NCBI GenBank assembly: GCA_030374765.1
Contig: JARGXX010000138.1
Location: forward strand, 496,001 to 560,000
Direction: 5' to 3'
Source of the DNA: Agarophyton chilense
Lineage: Eukaryota; Rhodophyta; Florideophyceae; Gracilariales; Gracilariaceae
DNA length: 64,000 bases
Shown here: positions 47,198 through 57,217 of the stretch, piece by piece
How the letters are laid out: each line of letters begins with the position of its first letter
How positions within the stretch are numbered: position 1 is the first letter of the stretch
Translations under genes and position numbers: made by a program
Notes under the pieces: model-generated
What the model saw: only the letters and a program-made list of their open reading frames with translations
Told to the model about the DNA's origin: nothing
The model's database searches: none

Positions 47198-48671
47198 TCA
47201 CAGCCGAGGGCGTCGAGTGAAGGACCGCTTACTGAAGAGTAACCTAACATTGCCTTGGACACGCACTTCACCGCAGAATTTTCGAAGTCCTTGGAGAGAT
47301 GATTTCACATTTGAGATAGTGCGGAGCTGCAAAAGCAGTTCGTCGAAATGTGCAAAGCTGATAATGCCCTCTTGGAGGAGTTGGAAGTCTTGTATGTCAG
47401 GTTCGGTACCTCTTGTGTAAGGGAGTCTTTGAAGACTTTCTTCTAACACGGGCGGATGTCAACATCTTCTTAGGATGTTTTGGTAGTTATGATTTTAACG
47501 CGAAGAACGTTGAAACCAGATTCGATCGTTTCAGTTCTCGTCTGCAGACGTTGGAGCAACCCATCTTGATGGATGATAACGTCCCAGCGAAGCCGATAGC
47601 TGTCCAGCAGAATGAGAAGCAAAAGAAGAAGGGTGACAACCGGCGAAGGCGTAAAAGCGAGAGAATTAGAATCCGGATTCCTGGGATTCCTCCCTGTCTT
47701 CACGGAAGTCTCACCAATCGAATGGGTCGATCTCATTAGATTTCAGATCTGATGGCGGATAAAGAAGTTACTCGTCTTTTGCTAAACAGTCTTCTGCCAC
47801 CCAAGTGGTAAGTCGTAACCTTACTGAGGAAAGGAAGCACACTGGTGTAAAAGAACTGAAGTGAACCGACTTTCTGTACAGGAATCTGGTATTGTACGGT
47901 TTTTATCGGCTGGGGAACTGCTCATTCGATGGCAGACCCCGAGGCACGGATAAGATGAAAGACTGAATAAAGAGTGTGTACATTTGTCTCCGTAACCACT
48001 CCTTTTCCGGAGAAGACTCCATCTTGGTGTTGAATTTGTTTACACGTTTCGTTGCTAAAGAAGACATACTTGGTATAAATGAGTCAAGTTTATATTGCGC
48101 TACCGCCGTTTCTACGTGGCCTCGCTGAGAATGAGTACGACTCTGTAAAAGGTTCATGCTAAGTCTTCGAAGGAAACCTTACCTGCTGGCTCGATGCTAG
48201 TAAATAACTCTTGAGTTTCTCTGCCGCTAACCGAGCAACTTATTGTGCTATTCTCGCTCTTCGCAACACACATTAGAAGCCTGGAGAACCAGAAATCTAG
48301 TTCTCGGTACGTCTCAGTAAAGATTTACACATTTGTGGTAATGCTCATTCCGCTTGAGCGCGTATAACCATGCACGTCTATGGATTTGATCCCCGAATCT
48401 GTATTCTAGTGTCCCAATACCGAGAAGATCGGAGTGGAACCACGCAATTGGGTTTAGTACAGAGCTCGCAAGCCGAAGAAGATGCTCTCCGAGCTCCCAT
48501 ACCTGGTCAAACTTCTCGTTCCGCTAAGGCGTTGGTGACGCAAACGAACTCGCGATCTTAATCGCTTGTCACGAATAGGCACCCGCAAATGGATTTCGAT
48601 AATGTTCAAATCACTTACAGCAATATCTTGTGTGTCCCGAAAACAGAATTCCCGTCCACTACGAATGCCTC
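47198..48671 (-). pseudogene. Possible continuation of the 48.7-49.0 kb gag relic
   Basis: Minus-strand scraps such as LEESLQRLPYTRGTEPDIQDF at 47380-47450, in changing frames with many stops, are compatible with the C-terminal part of a gag polyprotein downstream of the better-preserved piece. The assignment rests mainly on orientation and position. Confidence 0.25.
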
Positions 48672-49025
48672 CTATACAGCGCGTCCAAATTTGGCCAAAG
48701 ACGATAACAGATTCTCAGGGTCTAAGCAACCAGAAACTGCTTCATAGAAATCATTTTCTGGCTGTCTCGTCTGTTTGAATGCAGCTATAATTTTCTTCTT
48801 GACAGCGGTGTAGTCCATTGCTTTCTTGGTCGAAGACACTGACTCTGAGAATGCCTTATAATAGAAGTCAAACGCAGAGCACTCAAAGTGACAGAAAAGC
48901 TTTATTTTATTCTCTTCGTCCGTCTTCCTGTGCATGTCGACATTTTTGTATGTGAAGAAAAAACGTTCAAGCTCCGCTCGTTTGGAGCCATCAAACATAG
49001 CGCGAGCATTATTGGCTTCAGACAT
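48672..49025 (-). mobile_element. Retrotransposon gag N-terminal fragment
   Basis: The ATG at 49025 starts 117 codons: MSEANNARAMFDGSKRAELE, FFFTYKNVDMHRKTDEENKI, LFCHFECSAFDFYYKAF and YTAVKKKIIAAFKQ. The F.G.....LERFF.TY opening and the E..A..FYY step are typical of gypsy gag. It ends at a stop after LAKFGRAV. Confidence 0.5.
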
Positions 49026-50031
49026 CTTCGTATTTGAAGACCTTGGATGCGGTACTATGAAGGGCTTGAAACGGGGAAGCGTATCCTTCTGTTTTTTTCT
49101 TTTTTGTTTTCCTTCCCCTCCCCCTTTCCACCACTCGAGTCCGCGTCACACGTGGACACAGCCCCACGGAGAGGCCGACACTTTACATAATCAGACTTTC
49201 CCTATTTACAAGTTGAGGGAAAGTTGCACAGCACTTTTCATACTTTTTGCTGTATGAAAACCCTTCGCACCCTGCGCACAAGTCCAAAGTTTATACAAAA
49301 ACACTTATAGAATGCAGCCATAGTTTCCATTAATCATAAACACGTACAATCCTACTAATATTGCATGTTTTTATTTAGAACTATTGCAAAACTTTCAATA
49401 TATATGATAAATAGAAACATCAAATTATATACCGCAGCTTGAGACCAATGAAAATTACAACTCCAAAGGGCGTTTAAATTTACTCTGAAATGGTAATGCG
49501 GATGTGCGCACTACCGTTCGAGTGAACCTGGGAGCAGCCAGATTGAAACGAAGACATTTCGCTATTGTGCATGTTATTATGTTTCAATAGCAGAGTCACG
49601 CCATTATGATACTTTTGCAGAACATTCTAAAGGACCTGTTTTCTGGTTATCGGAAAGTATAAAAAAGTTCAAGAAAAAAAGCAGTAGAACAAAAAGTTTT
49701 TCTGTTTTGTGGAGGTTTCTTGCATAGCACACGATCATCATGTGACTGAAGAGCTGCTGTTCTCCAACCTCGGTAGGTTTGTACAGCCTCTGCTTGTCGT
49801 TAAGAGACGAAAGAGGTGGGCAGGTAATATGTCTTGGGCGCCCTTGTGCGCTTGCAAGAGTCGGACTCTGAGAATAAGTGGGTTAGGAGGAGTAAGGGTC
49901 ATTTTGTCACATCCAAGTGAAGAGTCTTTCGATCACGAATACACTGCTGATTAATTTTTTATGTAGTGTACGGAGGGCTTACTTGTCAAGAGTGCGGTAT
50001 TGTTGTAAGCATTACTGGAGCATTACGCATG
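49026..50031. other. Intergenic region 3' of the LPMO gene
   Basis: AT-rich in 49250-49700, with no recognised gene. Frames overlapping the LPMO on the opposite strand are shadows. Confidence 0.5.
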
Positions 50032-50955
50032 TCATCTAATCTGCACATCGGCACAGGTCCAGAACTCCTCTGGCACCATACCGGCACCGCATTCGGCCAT
50101 GTCGGCGCGATACGTTCCTCGACCACCGCCATCAGACTCGCAGGTGGTGCCGAACGGGAAGCCGTAGTTGACAATGTATTCCTTGAAGCCGCGTGGGGCG
50201 CACGAGTTGGCAGTAGCCCAGTACCACTGCACGACGCAGTGATTGCACTCAAGGTCGAGGGGAAGTTGGTAGCGCATGGTACCGGACTCGCCGCCTACAA
50301 TGTGAACACCGATGTGAGCGGTTTTCCTGCATGGAACGTACCAACGCCCGGGGTAGGCAGCGTCGATGGGCCCACATTCGTAAGCGGTAGCTGTGGAAGG
50401 ATTCTCGCAAGAGGGGTGCGGCACTCGGTTGAGCTTCACGCAGTGATTGTTCACGAAACAGCTGGTGTCCATGTCCTGCTTTCCACAGGCTTCAAGATTG
50501 CACACGAAGAACTCAAAGTATCCGTTGTGGTTGGTGTCAATCTCAGCTACAAAATCTATTTGTGCGCCTTTCTGCCAATGGGCGACAATAGGGGCGTTTT
50601 GGTACGGCATGAATGAACCACCTACCATGTGGTCATAGTGCCCTTTTGCATCGCCGCACAGGCCAGCGCGGTCGGCTGTGGCAAAGAAGTCGAGAGTTGG
50701 TTCGTATACAGTCCAGCCGGCCGGGGGAAGATTGGCTTTGACGGTGGCTACTGTTCCACCGTTGAGGCAATGTGCGCAGTGATCCGTGACGGTGTTGGGA
50801 ATGCCGAGGTCGTAGCCGCACTTAACGGAATTAAATGCACCCCGCTGACGAGGTGTGCACATCATGCCATGTGATCGGGCCGTGGGGATGATAGAGGCGT
50901 ATAAAAGAAGAGAGCAGAAAAGAGCAGATATGCAGGTTGCGAATGAGTCGATCAT
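50032..50955 (-). CDS. Secreted lytic polysaccharide monooxygenase, AA15-like (LPMO_10 / chitin-binding type-4 fold)
   Basis: The 307-residue protein starts at ATG 50955 (seven further codons reach only a TTG). A signal peptide (FATCISALFCSLLLYASIIPTARS) ends directly before His29, which becomes the N-terminal His of the copper histidine brace. The second brace His is His143 in DTNHNGYFEFF. The layout HGMMCTPRQRGAF, AHCLNGG, GLCGD, NHCVVQWYWATANS and the many paired Cys match AA15 enzymes, which oxidatively cleave chitin or cellulose and are known in insects, algae, oomycetes and their viruses. The C-terminus stops soon after the catalytic core, with no extra binding module. Coding GC is higher than in the flanks. 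No stops or introns are seen. Substrate (algal cellulose or exogenous chitin) is not predictable. It is on the same strand as the vWA and GCC2/GCC3 genes, suggesting a wall-related gene group. Confidence 0.9.
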   Translation of the reverse strand: MIDSFATCISALFCSLLLYASIIPTARSHGMMCTPRQRGAFNSVKCGYDLGIPNTVTDHCAHCLNGGTVATVKANLPPAGWTVYEPTLDFFATADRAGLCGDAKGHYDHMVGGSFMPYQNAPIVAHWQKGAQIDFVAEIDTNHNGYFEFFVCNLEACGKQDMDTSCFVNNHCVKLNRVPHPSCENPSTATAYECGPIDAAYPGRWYVPCRKTAHIGVHIVGGESGTMRYQLPLDLECNHCVVQWYWATANSCAPRGFKEYIVNYGFPFGTTCESDGGGRGTYRADMAECGAGMVPEEFWTCADVQIR

Positions 50956-52430
50956 GTTATTGAGGATTCTCAGCAATCACGGGAAAAGTAGTAGAAACAG
51001 GTGAAGAAGCAATCTGAGGAGGGAATCTACCTCTCAAAGGAGAACGGTATGAAGCAGTGAGAAACTTTTGGCGATACCTATATCGTGAGAAGTGAGTTTG
51101 TCGGCCAGGATCTTAAGTAGAAGAGCCATGCGCAACCTTGCCAATGCAAGCGGCGAAGATCGAGGCGACCGTCGATCGGCGACAGTTCTCAACGCGAGGG
51201 CCACGTACGCAGACGTTGGCGCGGAGCGGGATCCAGCGACGGGCACAGAGATAGAGCATCATATCAAGGCTCCTCTTTGGAACATGCGCGGGCTGCATCT
51301 CCCTAGCGGGTGCTCGTGCACGTGTATCGAGCACTCTAGCGCGCCGTGGCAGTGGCGGTGGTAGAGAACGGCTGCGTGTATTCAGCAAGGTGATGCATTG
51401 CGGGCGATAGCGGCGTTGCCACGCACTCGCTGAAGGAGTCCACAGTGCTTTCAAAGTTGGTTCGCTGGCTGCGAGTGGGGCAGTTATGATCCCAACCTCA
51501 AAGCCGCATATGGCCGCTAGTAGTGTTTGGTCGGCTAGAACAGATGTCTAGCATGACAAACATCCGCGATCTCTCGAGATAAACGCCCCACTGCTTTTCA
51601 TGGCGCATTTGTCGCGGTATCGAAAATGGTCCTTTAAGCTTCTCAGATGATGGCAACCTTACGTAATGGTTGATGGTAGCATGGTCTGCTACGTGGGAAC
51701 CCTCGAGGTGTTCCCTAATTTCTTCGTCGCATTGCAGCACTGCTCTTCCCGTTTATAGGCCCAATTTTGATTTGCATATGCCATATCTGTGGCAGCGTGG
51801 TGACTTTTGTGGTCAGTGTGAACATGTGGCTTATTCAAACTTTGAGGCTTTTCATCAGAAATGTATCCCTCGACCTCACACTTGGAAGGGGCCTCAAGTA
51901 GATACAAGGAGACACAAAGGCACTCTGTGAAGTTTGTCAATCAAGCACCACTTGCAACCAATATCGCATTCGACGAGACCCACGGGGTTTCTCTTGTTGA
52001 AAAACATCATGTATTGGAGGATTATTGGAGGATTATTGCGCTTGCGTTTGTAGAGTTTGGATGACATACTGTAGGAGCCAATCTCTGCTTCTGTCCTTTC
52101 CTGAACATCGCTGAGCTCGTCGAAAAGCTTTCAGAAATTATTTTCACAATTAGCGAGATCAGGGAGAGCAGCACTATTTGATATGGCTTTGACTTTTTTT
52201 GAATGTGTGAGTGTGAGTGGACACGTCACACGCGTGGACACGTACCATGCGTGAAGACATTATTTACTGTAATTCTTGACACACGTCACGAAAACCATAG
52301 ATCTGAAAAAGCTGTTGAATAGCCAACAATTGTAGAACTTGATGCTCAAGAATATGTTACTGGCATGATTACGTACATCAATCTCTCTTGTCACACCTTC
52401 TTGTGGGACGCTTCCGAATTTCACTGTTAG
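50956..52430. other. Intergenic region between the LPMO and vWA-2
   Basis: No gene. The LPMO promoter should lie in the first 150 nt; a GATATAGG motif on the minus strand near 51078-51085 is the only TATA-like candidate. Remaining frames are unrecognised. Confidence 0.45.
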
Positions 52431-53138
52431 TTAAACTATACCGGCATAGTCGGTGTCGAGAACGATGCCACAAATGTCAAAAACGAGGTCGTCAATAACG
52501 AAGGATAGTTCAATGTAGTCATCAATCGAGAAGACGCGCTCCAATCCGCCAGAAATTGCTGCTAGTTTTGCAGTGTTTTGGAACCCAACACCAACTGTGG
52601 ATACCACACCACCCATTCTATTTCTGAAATTGTTTGCGCGACGAACCGGATCACCTCCCATAGTATTCCGTCCGTCGCCGAGAACCACCATTTTGTTTGC
52701 ATGATTTGAATGCGGATTGCGGCACATTTCTCTCCTTAGTTGCCTGTGGCAATACACAATCCCTGAGCCAACAGACGTGCCTCGATCATTTTTATATTTG
52801 GCATTTCTCACCTGCCAGTTGAACGTTTCCACGTCATTCGTCAAACGTGAGATTCTGTACGTCCTAGTACCATACTGTCCTGCGGCAAACTTGGACCTGG
52901 GGTCCGCTCCAATAATGGAGGTCACATCAATAAGAAAGTTCTTTTCGAGTTGGAACTGGTTTGAGGTGACGGACCCACTGGTGTCCATGGCAAAACACAC
53001 GTTGACGCTGCATCCCCGGTTTTTGATTTCGGCTGTGGCCATCCTGATTGTGTTTTCGTACATGAGCTTGGCGTCTTCATGCGACATGCAAGAAGCAAGC
53101 GTAAAGAACAGAACGAAAGCAGAAAGTAGAGGCAACAT
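52431..53138 (-). CDS. Secreted single-domain von Willebrand A protein (vWA-2)
   Basis: The 235-residue protein has ATG at 53138. A signal peptide of about 17 residues (LLSAFVLFFTLASC) precedes a vWA domain spanning nearly all the rest. The metal-ion-dependent adhesion site is intact: DTSGS from Asp52, Thr121 in GTSVGSG, and Asp155 in VVLGDGRNT. KFAAGQYG and GVVSTVGVGF are typical strands. No other domain is present, so it is probably a small secreted adhesion or matrix protein that binds a partner through a divalent cation. Unlike vWA-1 the MIDAS is canonical. TATATAAA lies 73 nt upstream. Coding is uninterrupted. It lies about 1.5 kb upstream of the LPMO on the same strand. Confidence 0.88.
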   Translation of the reverse strand: MLPLLSAFVLFFTLASCMSHEDAKLMYENTIRMATAEIKNRGCSVNVCFAMDTSGSVTSNQFQLEKNFLIDVTSIIGADPRSKFAAGQYGTRTYRISRLTNDVETFNWQVRNAKYKNDRGTSVGSGIVYCHRQLRREMCRNPHSNHANKMVVLGDGRNTMGGDPVRRANNFRNRMGGVVSTVGVGFQNTAKLAAISGGLERVFSIDDYIELSFVIDDLVFDICGIVLDTDYAGIV

Positions 53139-53211
53139 TTCTTTGGCTATGATGAAGAAGGGAGTTGCACACCTCGGACTGTTCCAGGGGTGGCTTCAAA
53201 AGCAGACGGAG

Positions 53212-53219
53212 TTTATATA
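53212..53219 (-). promoter_or_regulatory. TATA box of vWA-2
   Basis: TATATAAA on the minus strand lies 73 nt before the ATG, nearly the same spacing as at the dehalogenase (72) and vWA-1 (71). Confidence 0.7.
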
Positions 53220-53372
53220 TGAATTGGTTTTGATGAGATATAAAGCGATGGGTTGTTTTTCGACTCATACAGTATAGGCTAAAAAACAACAAGAGGCCAA
53301 TGATAGCAATCAGTTGGCTGTAGTCGCTATCATGTTTCATTGTAGGATGAATACAGTAAGGTTGCACACCAC

Positions 53373-53885
53373 TTACATATGACGTATTATCGCAAAAAAC
53401 TGTCGGAGGTCTTCGGAGGCCTCTTCCCTAGCAAACAAGTCTAAACTGTGTTTAAAAACCACGAAAGGAATTGCACCTGACTGCGAAAATCCAGCGAAGA
53501 AAGTGTTGCTTCTGAAGGACTTCAATGGCACAACATGCCACACATCGAAAGAAAAAGCTCTGCTCAGCAATTGGATGATATCCAGTAAACTGAGTCCGAT
53601 TTCCTTGTTGGGTATGTCCAAAGCGGCACTGTCAAGACGGAGGCCAGCATGGTAGCCTGCAACTCCAGTGCGAGTGGGTTTTGTCACACTGATTTCAAAT
53701 CCGAGTGGCGTTTCCGCCGCTGCAGGTCGTTCGTACAGTACATGAAATGAAAACAAGTCACTTGCCACAAATTGTCCAATCAAAAGTACGCCAGACGCCC
53801 AGATTCTTGGCACTGTTGAGAAACTCAAAATGATCCTCAACGACCAGTGCCATCGAAGCACAGCACAACTTGAAAAGAAAACCAT
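53373..53885 (-). CDS. Hypothetical protein, unrecognised
   Basis: A 170-codon ATG frame ends 153 nt upstream of the vWA-2 TATA box. The first 50 residues are hydrophobic (IILSFSTVPRIWASGVLLIG) and could be a signal or membrane segment; the rest is mixed and globular-looking (LSLLDIIQLLSRAFSFDVWH, ASEDLRQFFAIIRHM). It has no TATA box at the usual distance (TTTAAAGG lies about 110 nt upstream). No family is recognised. It could be a real small gene or chance. Confidence 0.35.
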   Translation of the reverse strand: MVFFSSCAVLRWHWSLRIILSFSTVPRIWASGVLLIGQFVASDLFSFHVLYERPAAAETPLGFEISVTKPTRTGVAGYHAGLRLDSAALDIPNKEIGLSLLDIIQLLSRAFSFDVWHVVPLKSFRSNTFFAGFSQSGAIPFVVFKHSLDLFAREEASEDLRQFFAIIRHM

Positions 53886-54926
53886 CCCAAAAGCTCTACA
53901 GCTTCTCTTTTAGCAGATGTTACACGTAAAAAACAGATTGCTTGAAACAATTCAAGAACTTTTTTCATGACACTTGTGAAAGATGATGAAGGCCTTTAAA
54001 AATCCCGTGAAATAATAAGCGAGAAGATAAGAAACTAGAAGAAGTAAGAATTGGAGCGAGAGCCAAACGACTCCCGCTTATTTTGGTGTTTGTTGAATAT
54101 CAAATGTGTGAAGACAGAATACACGTCGTTACGTATTGTATATGCAGTGAGCAAGTTTATTGGGGTCATCGCTGACTCAATATAATTTACGAATGGGAGT
54201 GCTATGGTAGCATGCAATCATTAAGCATTAATTACCCAAGTTGTCAAAGAAACGGTACTGGCGTTGAATAAACAAGTCAAACAGAGCATGATTGACACGA
54301 GAGAAATGATTGTAGGCATGAATATTTCGTTATAATAGCTTGTCGGTAAGCAGTCTGCGAAAACTCCAGCCGCAAATCCGCGATAGCAAAATCAGGCGAA
54401 CTGTATCAAAGGTCATCAGTTTAAAACTGCACTCACATTCCCAAACATTGCTCGTCGGGCTGCGGTGCTGTGCAAACGGCGATTCGGTGTAAACGGCGGC
54501 GGTGCAGCGGAATCGATGTAAATGGCGTAGAGAGGCGGCGCGAGAGCAAGACGAACGAGATGGACGGTGACCATGATGAAGTTGTAGTAGAGGAGGTTGA
54601 GAGTTGCTCAGTTGAATGATATCGCACAAGAGAAGTAGTTCTCTTGTTTCGAGCTCTTTTATAGTAGCTTGTAGCTCGGTGTGGGTCTCTACCGCGCAAA
54701 GTAAGCAGCGTCATTCTAATTCAACTTTTCTTAGGTGAGAGTACTAATTTCAATTTAAACTTACATTTCGTGTCTATTTAACGTTCGCTACATCGAATTT
54801 TAGAACAACCTACGCAGTTATCTACAAAAGATGTTGTGTGGTAATTCTATATCCCCCTTTTGCAAAAAGTCTTGAACATTCGTACTTTTTCTTTTTAACA
54901 AAACGAGGTTTTAAGAAAATTGACGT
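53886..54926. other. No recognised feature
   Basis: AT-rich; an ATG-less Ser/Thr-rich minus frame at 54433-54714 has no family resemblance. Confidence 0.4.
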
Positions 54927-55600
54927 ATTATTAATTGTTCAATTCGGTGATCACACTGGTTCTTATGTAAATATTTCTGTATGCTTTTTCCATTGTTTGC
55001 TTCGTAAAAATGTCAGCAGAATTGTTTTCAGATTTCAAAAATCCAATGTCAGATATTTCATTCGTTTTATAAGCTTCATGAGCTACCAAAATAGTGATTA
55101 ATAGTCGTTTTTCAGATGTAGATAAAGCTTTTTGTGATAAAATCGAAAAGATTGGAATCCGTGAATATTGTAATTGGAATTATTCTATCGAGTAAAAGAT
55201 CCAAGTCAAATTTAAGCATGTTTGCAAAATAAAAAGCATCTTAAAAAGCATAAACTTCACCTTCTAGTACAGATCTCACAACTCGTCGGCTCTTGTATCT
55301 CTAGTAATGAATAATGTTACAACGATAGGAACAATGAGCCAATACACTGAGAAAATTAATTATGGAAGTACTATCTTCATTATTCGAAAATTAAGAATCA
55401 CTGTATGTTCGTGTTCAGAGAGACTTTGGATCTCGCTCGACAAACTTGGAAAACTTTATTTGTCCTTGAACCTTTTTAATGACCTTATTCATTCTCCGTC
55501 CAATGGATTTAGTAACCATTTTCTCTTTGACTTGAGAAGTTTTGTTCACGAAGAAAGAAATGTGTGGATGTCGTATAGTGGCAGAAGGGCTTACCTTTGA
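54927..55600 (-). mobile_element. Ty1/copia RNase H fragment
   Basis: Minus-strand reading from 55600 downward gives MNKVIKKVQG, FSNNEDSTSIINFL, CNIIHY, YKSRRVVRSVLEGEVYAF, FANMLKFDLDLLL, PITIFTDSN, KRLLITILVAHEAYKTNEIS and NNSADIFTKQ. This is the copia RNase H with its connection domain, in two frames with scattered stops. It is a different copy from those at 9.9 and 21.4 kb. Confidence 0.75.
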
Positions 55601-55714
55601 GGTTGTTGATATAGTACCCTGGCCTTGTACGTGATGGATGCGAGGGACTATCGGCCATGCAGCTCCGGGCGAGCTACCAACTAGATGTTGTTAGCCACTT
55701 CGAGTGTTGACATG

Positions 55715-55876
55715 TACCTTCTGGTTGAGTAATCGTTAGTACTTGTAATTGTAATCATATTTATTTTAGCACAGTAGTGGAGTGGCCAATTGGCACTGTA
55801 GCTAGTGCTGGCAAGGTCTCTGACACTAGGTCAGAGACAGTGCCTTGCTGGCACCTCCCGGGTGATCTGGGGAGTG
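55715..55876 (-). repeat. LTR-like dispersed repeat, copy 2
   Basis: The reverse complement resembles 27787-27940. It carries a hairpin with 9-bp arms GTCTCTGAC/GTCAGAGAC and a 5-nt loop, extended by GCAAG/CTTGC. Confidence 0.5.
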
Positions 55877-56295
55877 CATCCAACTGCACATAGGGAACTG
55901 CACCTCCCCCATCCTAATCTGAGAAAGAGAGGCACCACTTGGGTCACGAGTATACCTTTTGGTTCATTGTTTCTCAACTATCACACAGGCTTTCCTGCGC
56001 GTCGACGCCTACCATCGTTCACGCACATGGTATAGGCTACTTTCCCCGCCGTTTGCCCCTGCGGGTTTATACGGTGCCCTAGTACCATCGAGGTTTTTTA
56101 CGTCTTCCTTCTAAGGTTGAGCGTCACCAAGCTCCCGAGAAAAGACAGTAGCATACCCCAGAGGTGATTGTACGACAGTGGAATTGTGTTCACAAGCCAG
56201 AAAAGTTGAGCTCTTGTGGATCTGAACTCCGCATCGTCATTGTTGTCTTCCATTAGCATCATTCTTTTCTTGAAATCTTTTTGATGAATTTCGTG

Positions 56296-56368
56296 TAGGA
56301 CAACGCTTGGAGCGGAGACACCACGAAGATGTTCTGGATCTTCCTCTTTTGAGAGACACGCCTCAGGC
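56296..56368 (+). repeat. 73-bp dispersed repeat, copy 2
   Basis: It matches 12686-12758 with two mismatches and shares the GAAGAT/ATCTTC hairpin. It is followed by about 570 bp of GC-rich sequence ending in an A-rich tandem tail at 56936-56973, which together could be a non-LTR element. Confidence 0.8.
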
Positions 56369-56935
56369 GGAGGAGACGCGTCCCAGCGGAGTACAGAAAC
56401 AGAGCCAATCTGGAAATGCACGACGAAGTCGGGTGTAAGACCGAGGCCAATCCGGCGGGATATACCTGGAGTGTTTAGGTGAGCACGGCACAGTCTGGGG
56501 TGTGACCAATCCTAGGCGGAGCGGTATCACGGCGATTATCGGAAAAGGAGTGAGGAAACACTCGTATGAGGGGGACGAGCGAGGTGAGTGAGGCGGCCAC
56601 TCACGAGAGCCAAAACGGAGATCAAGAGGAAAACGGGGGCGAACCCCTATACAGGGGCGAGACTACGACAAATGTCGGCGATTAAATATGAACCCACGGT
56701 GGTGGTAGCCCTCAGGTCGACAGAGGGGTGGATGAACTAACGTGCAACCGGCGCTCACGCAGTATGCGGTGAAGACGCACCGAAGGCGAAACGTGCAGAG
56801 CCAAGACTCCCTTCTTGGTATCTCCCCAGAGGGTGTTTACTGGGGAGCAGTGCTCAACCTCCTAAGTAGTGTGGCGCGCGGCCCCTGACAGTGGGCGCGC
56901 CCCCGAAAAATAGACACTAAATAGCAATAGCGTAG

Positions 56936-56973
56936 CTAAATAAATACTAAATAAATACTAAATAATACTAACC
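56936..56973 (+). repeat. TAAATAC-type short tandem tail
   Basis: About three copies of an AAATAAATACT unit. It would suit the 3' tail of a non-LTR retrotransposon that began near 56296; a target-site duplication was not found. Confidence 0.5.
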
Positions 56974-57217
56974 ATTAGGTACAATCCGGGCCACGTGTGG
57001 CACGCCTCGCACTCGAGCGTCGGCATCCGTGCAGTCCACGTGTTTTACCAGTGTGCACTTCCGGTCCTAACCGGCCGTCAGCACGCAATAGCGGTATAGC
57101 TTGTCATAGACCAAGCTAGTCCTCAAGCGAGCGAAATCTCCAAGTCCTGGGAAGAAACCCCCTTGAGGGGCATTGTCCTTCATATCTCCCTCCTTAGGTG
57201 ACGAAGAAGCCGTCGAC

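Noticed and set aside
49966-50616. 216-codon plus-strand frame over the LPMO gene
   Set aside because: It is the complement of the well-supported LPMO; it has no ATG in context and no domain.
54433-54714. Ser/Thr-rich 93-codon minus-strand frame
   Set aside because: Low-complexity composition, no homologous pattern and no ATG at the start of the frame.
57173-57217. Upstream extension of the large unknown ORF to a TTG
   Set aside because: Non-ATG start; the ATG at 57218 is the first credible one.
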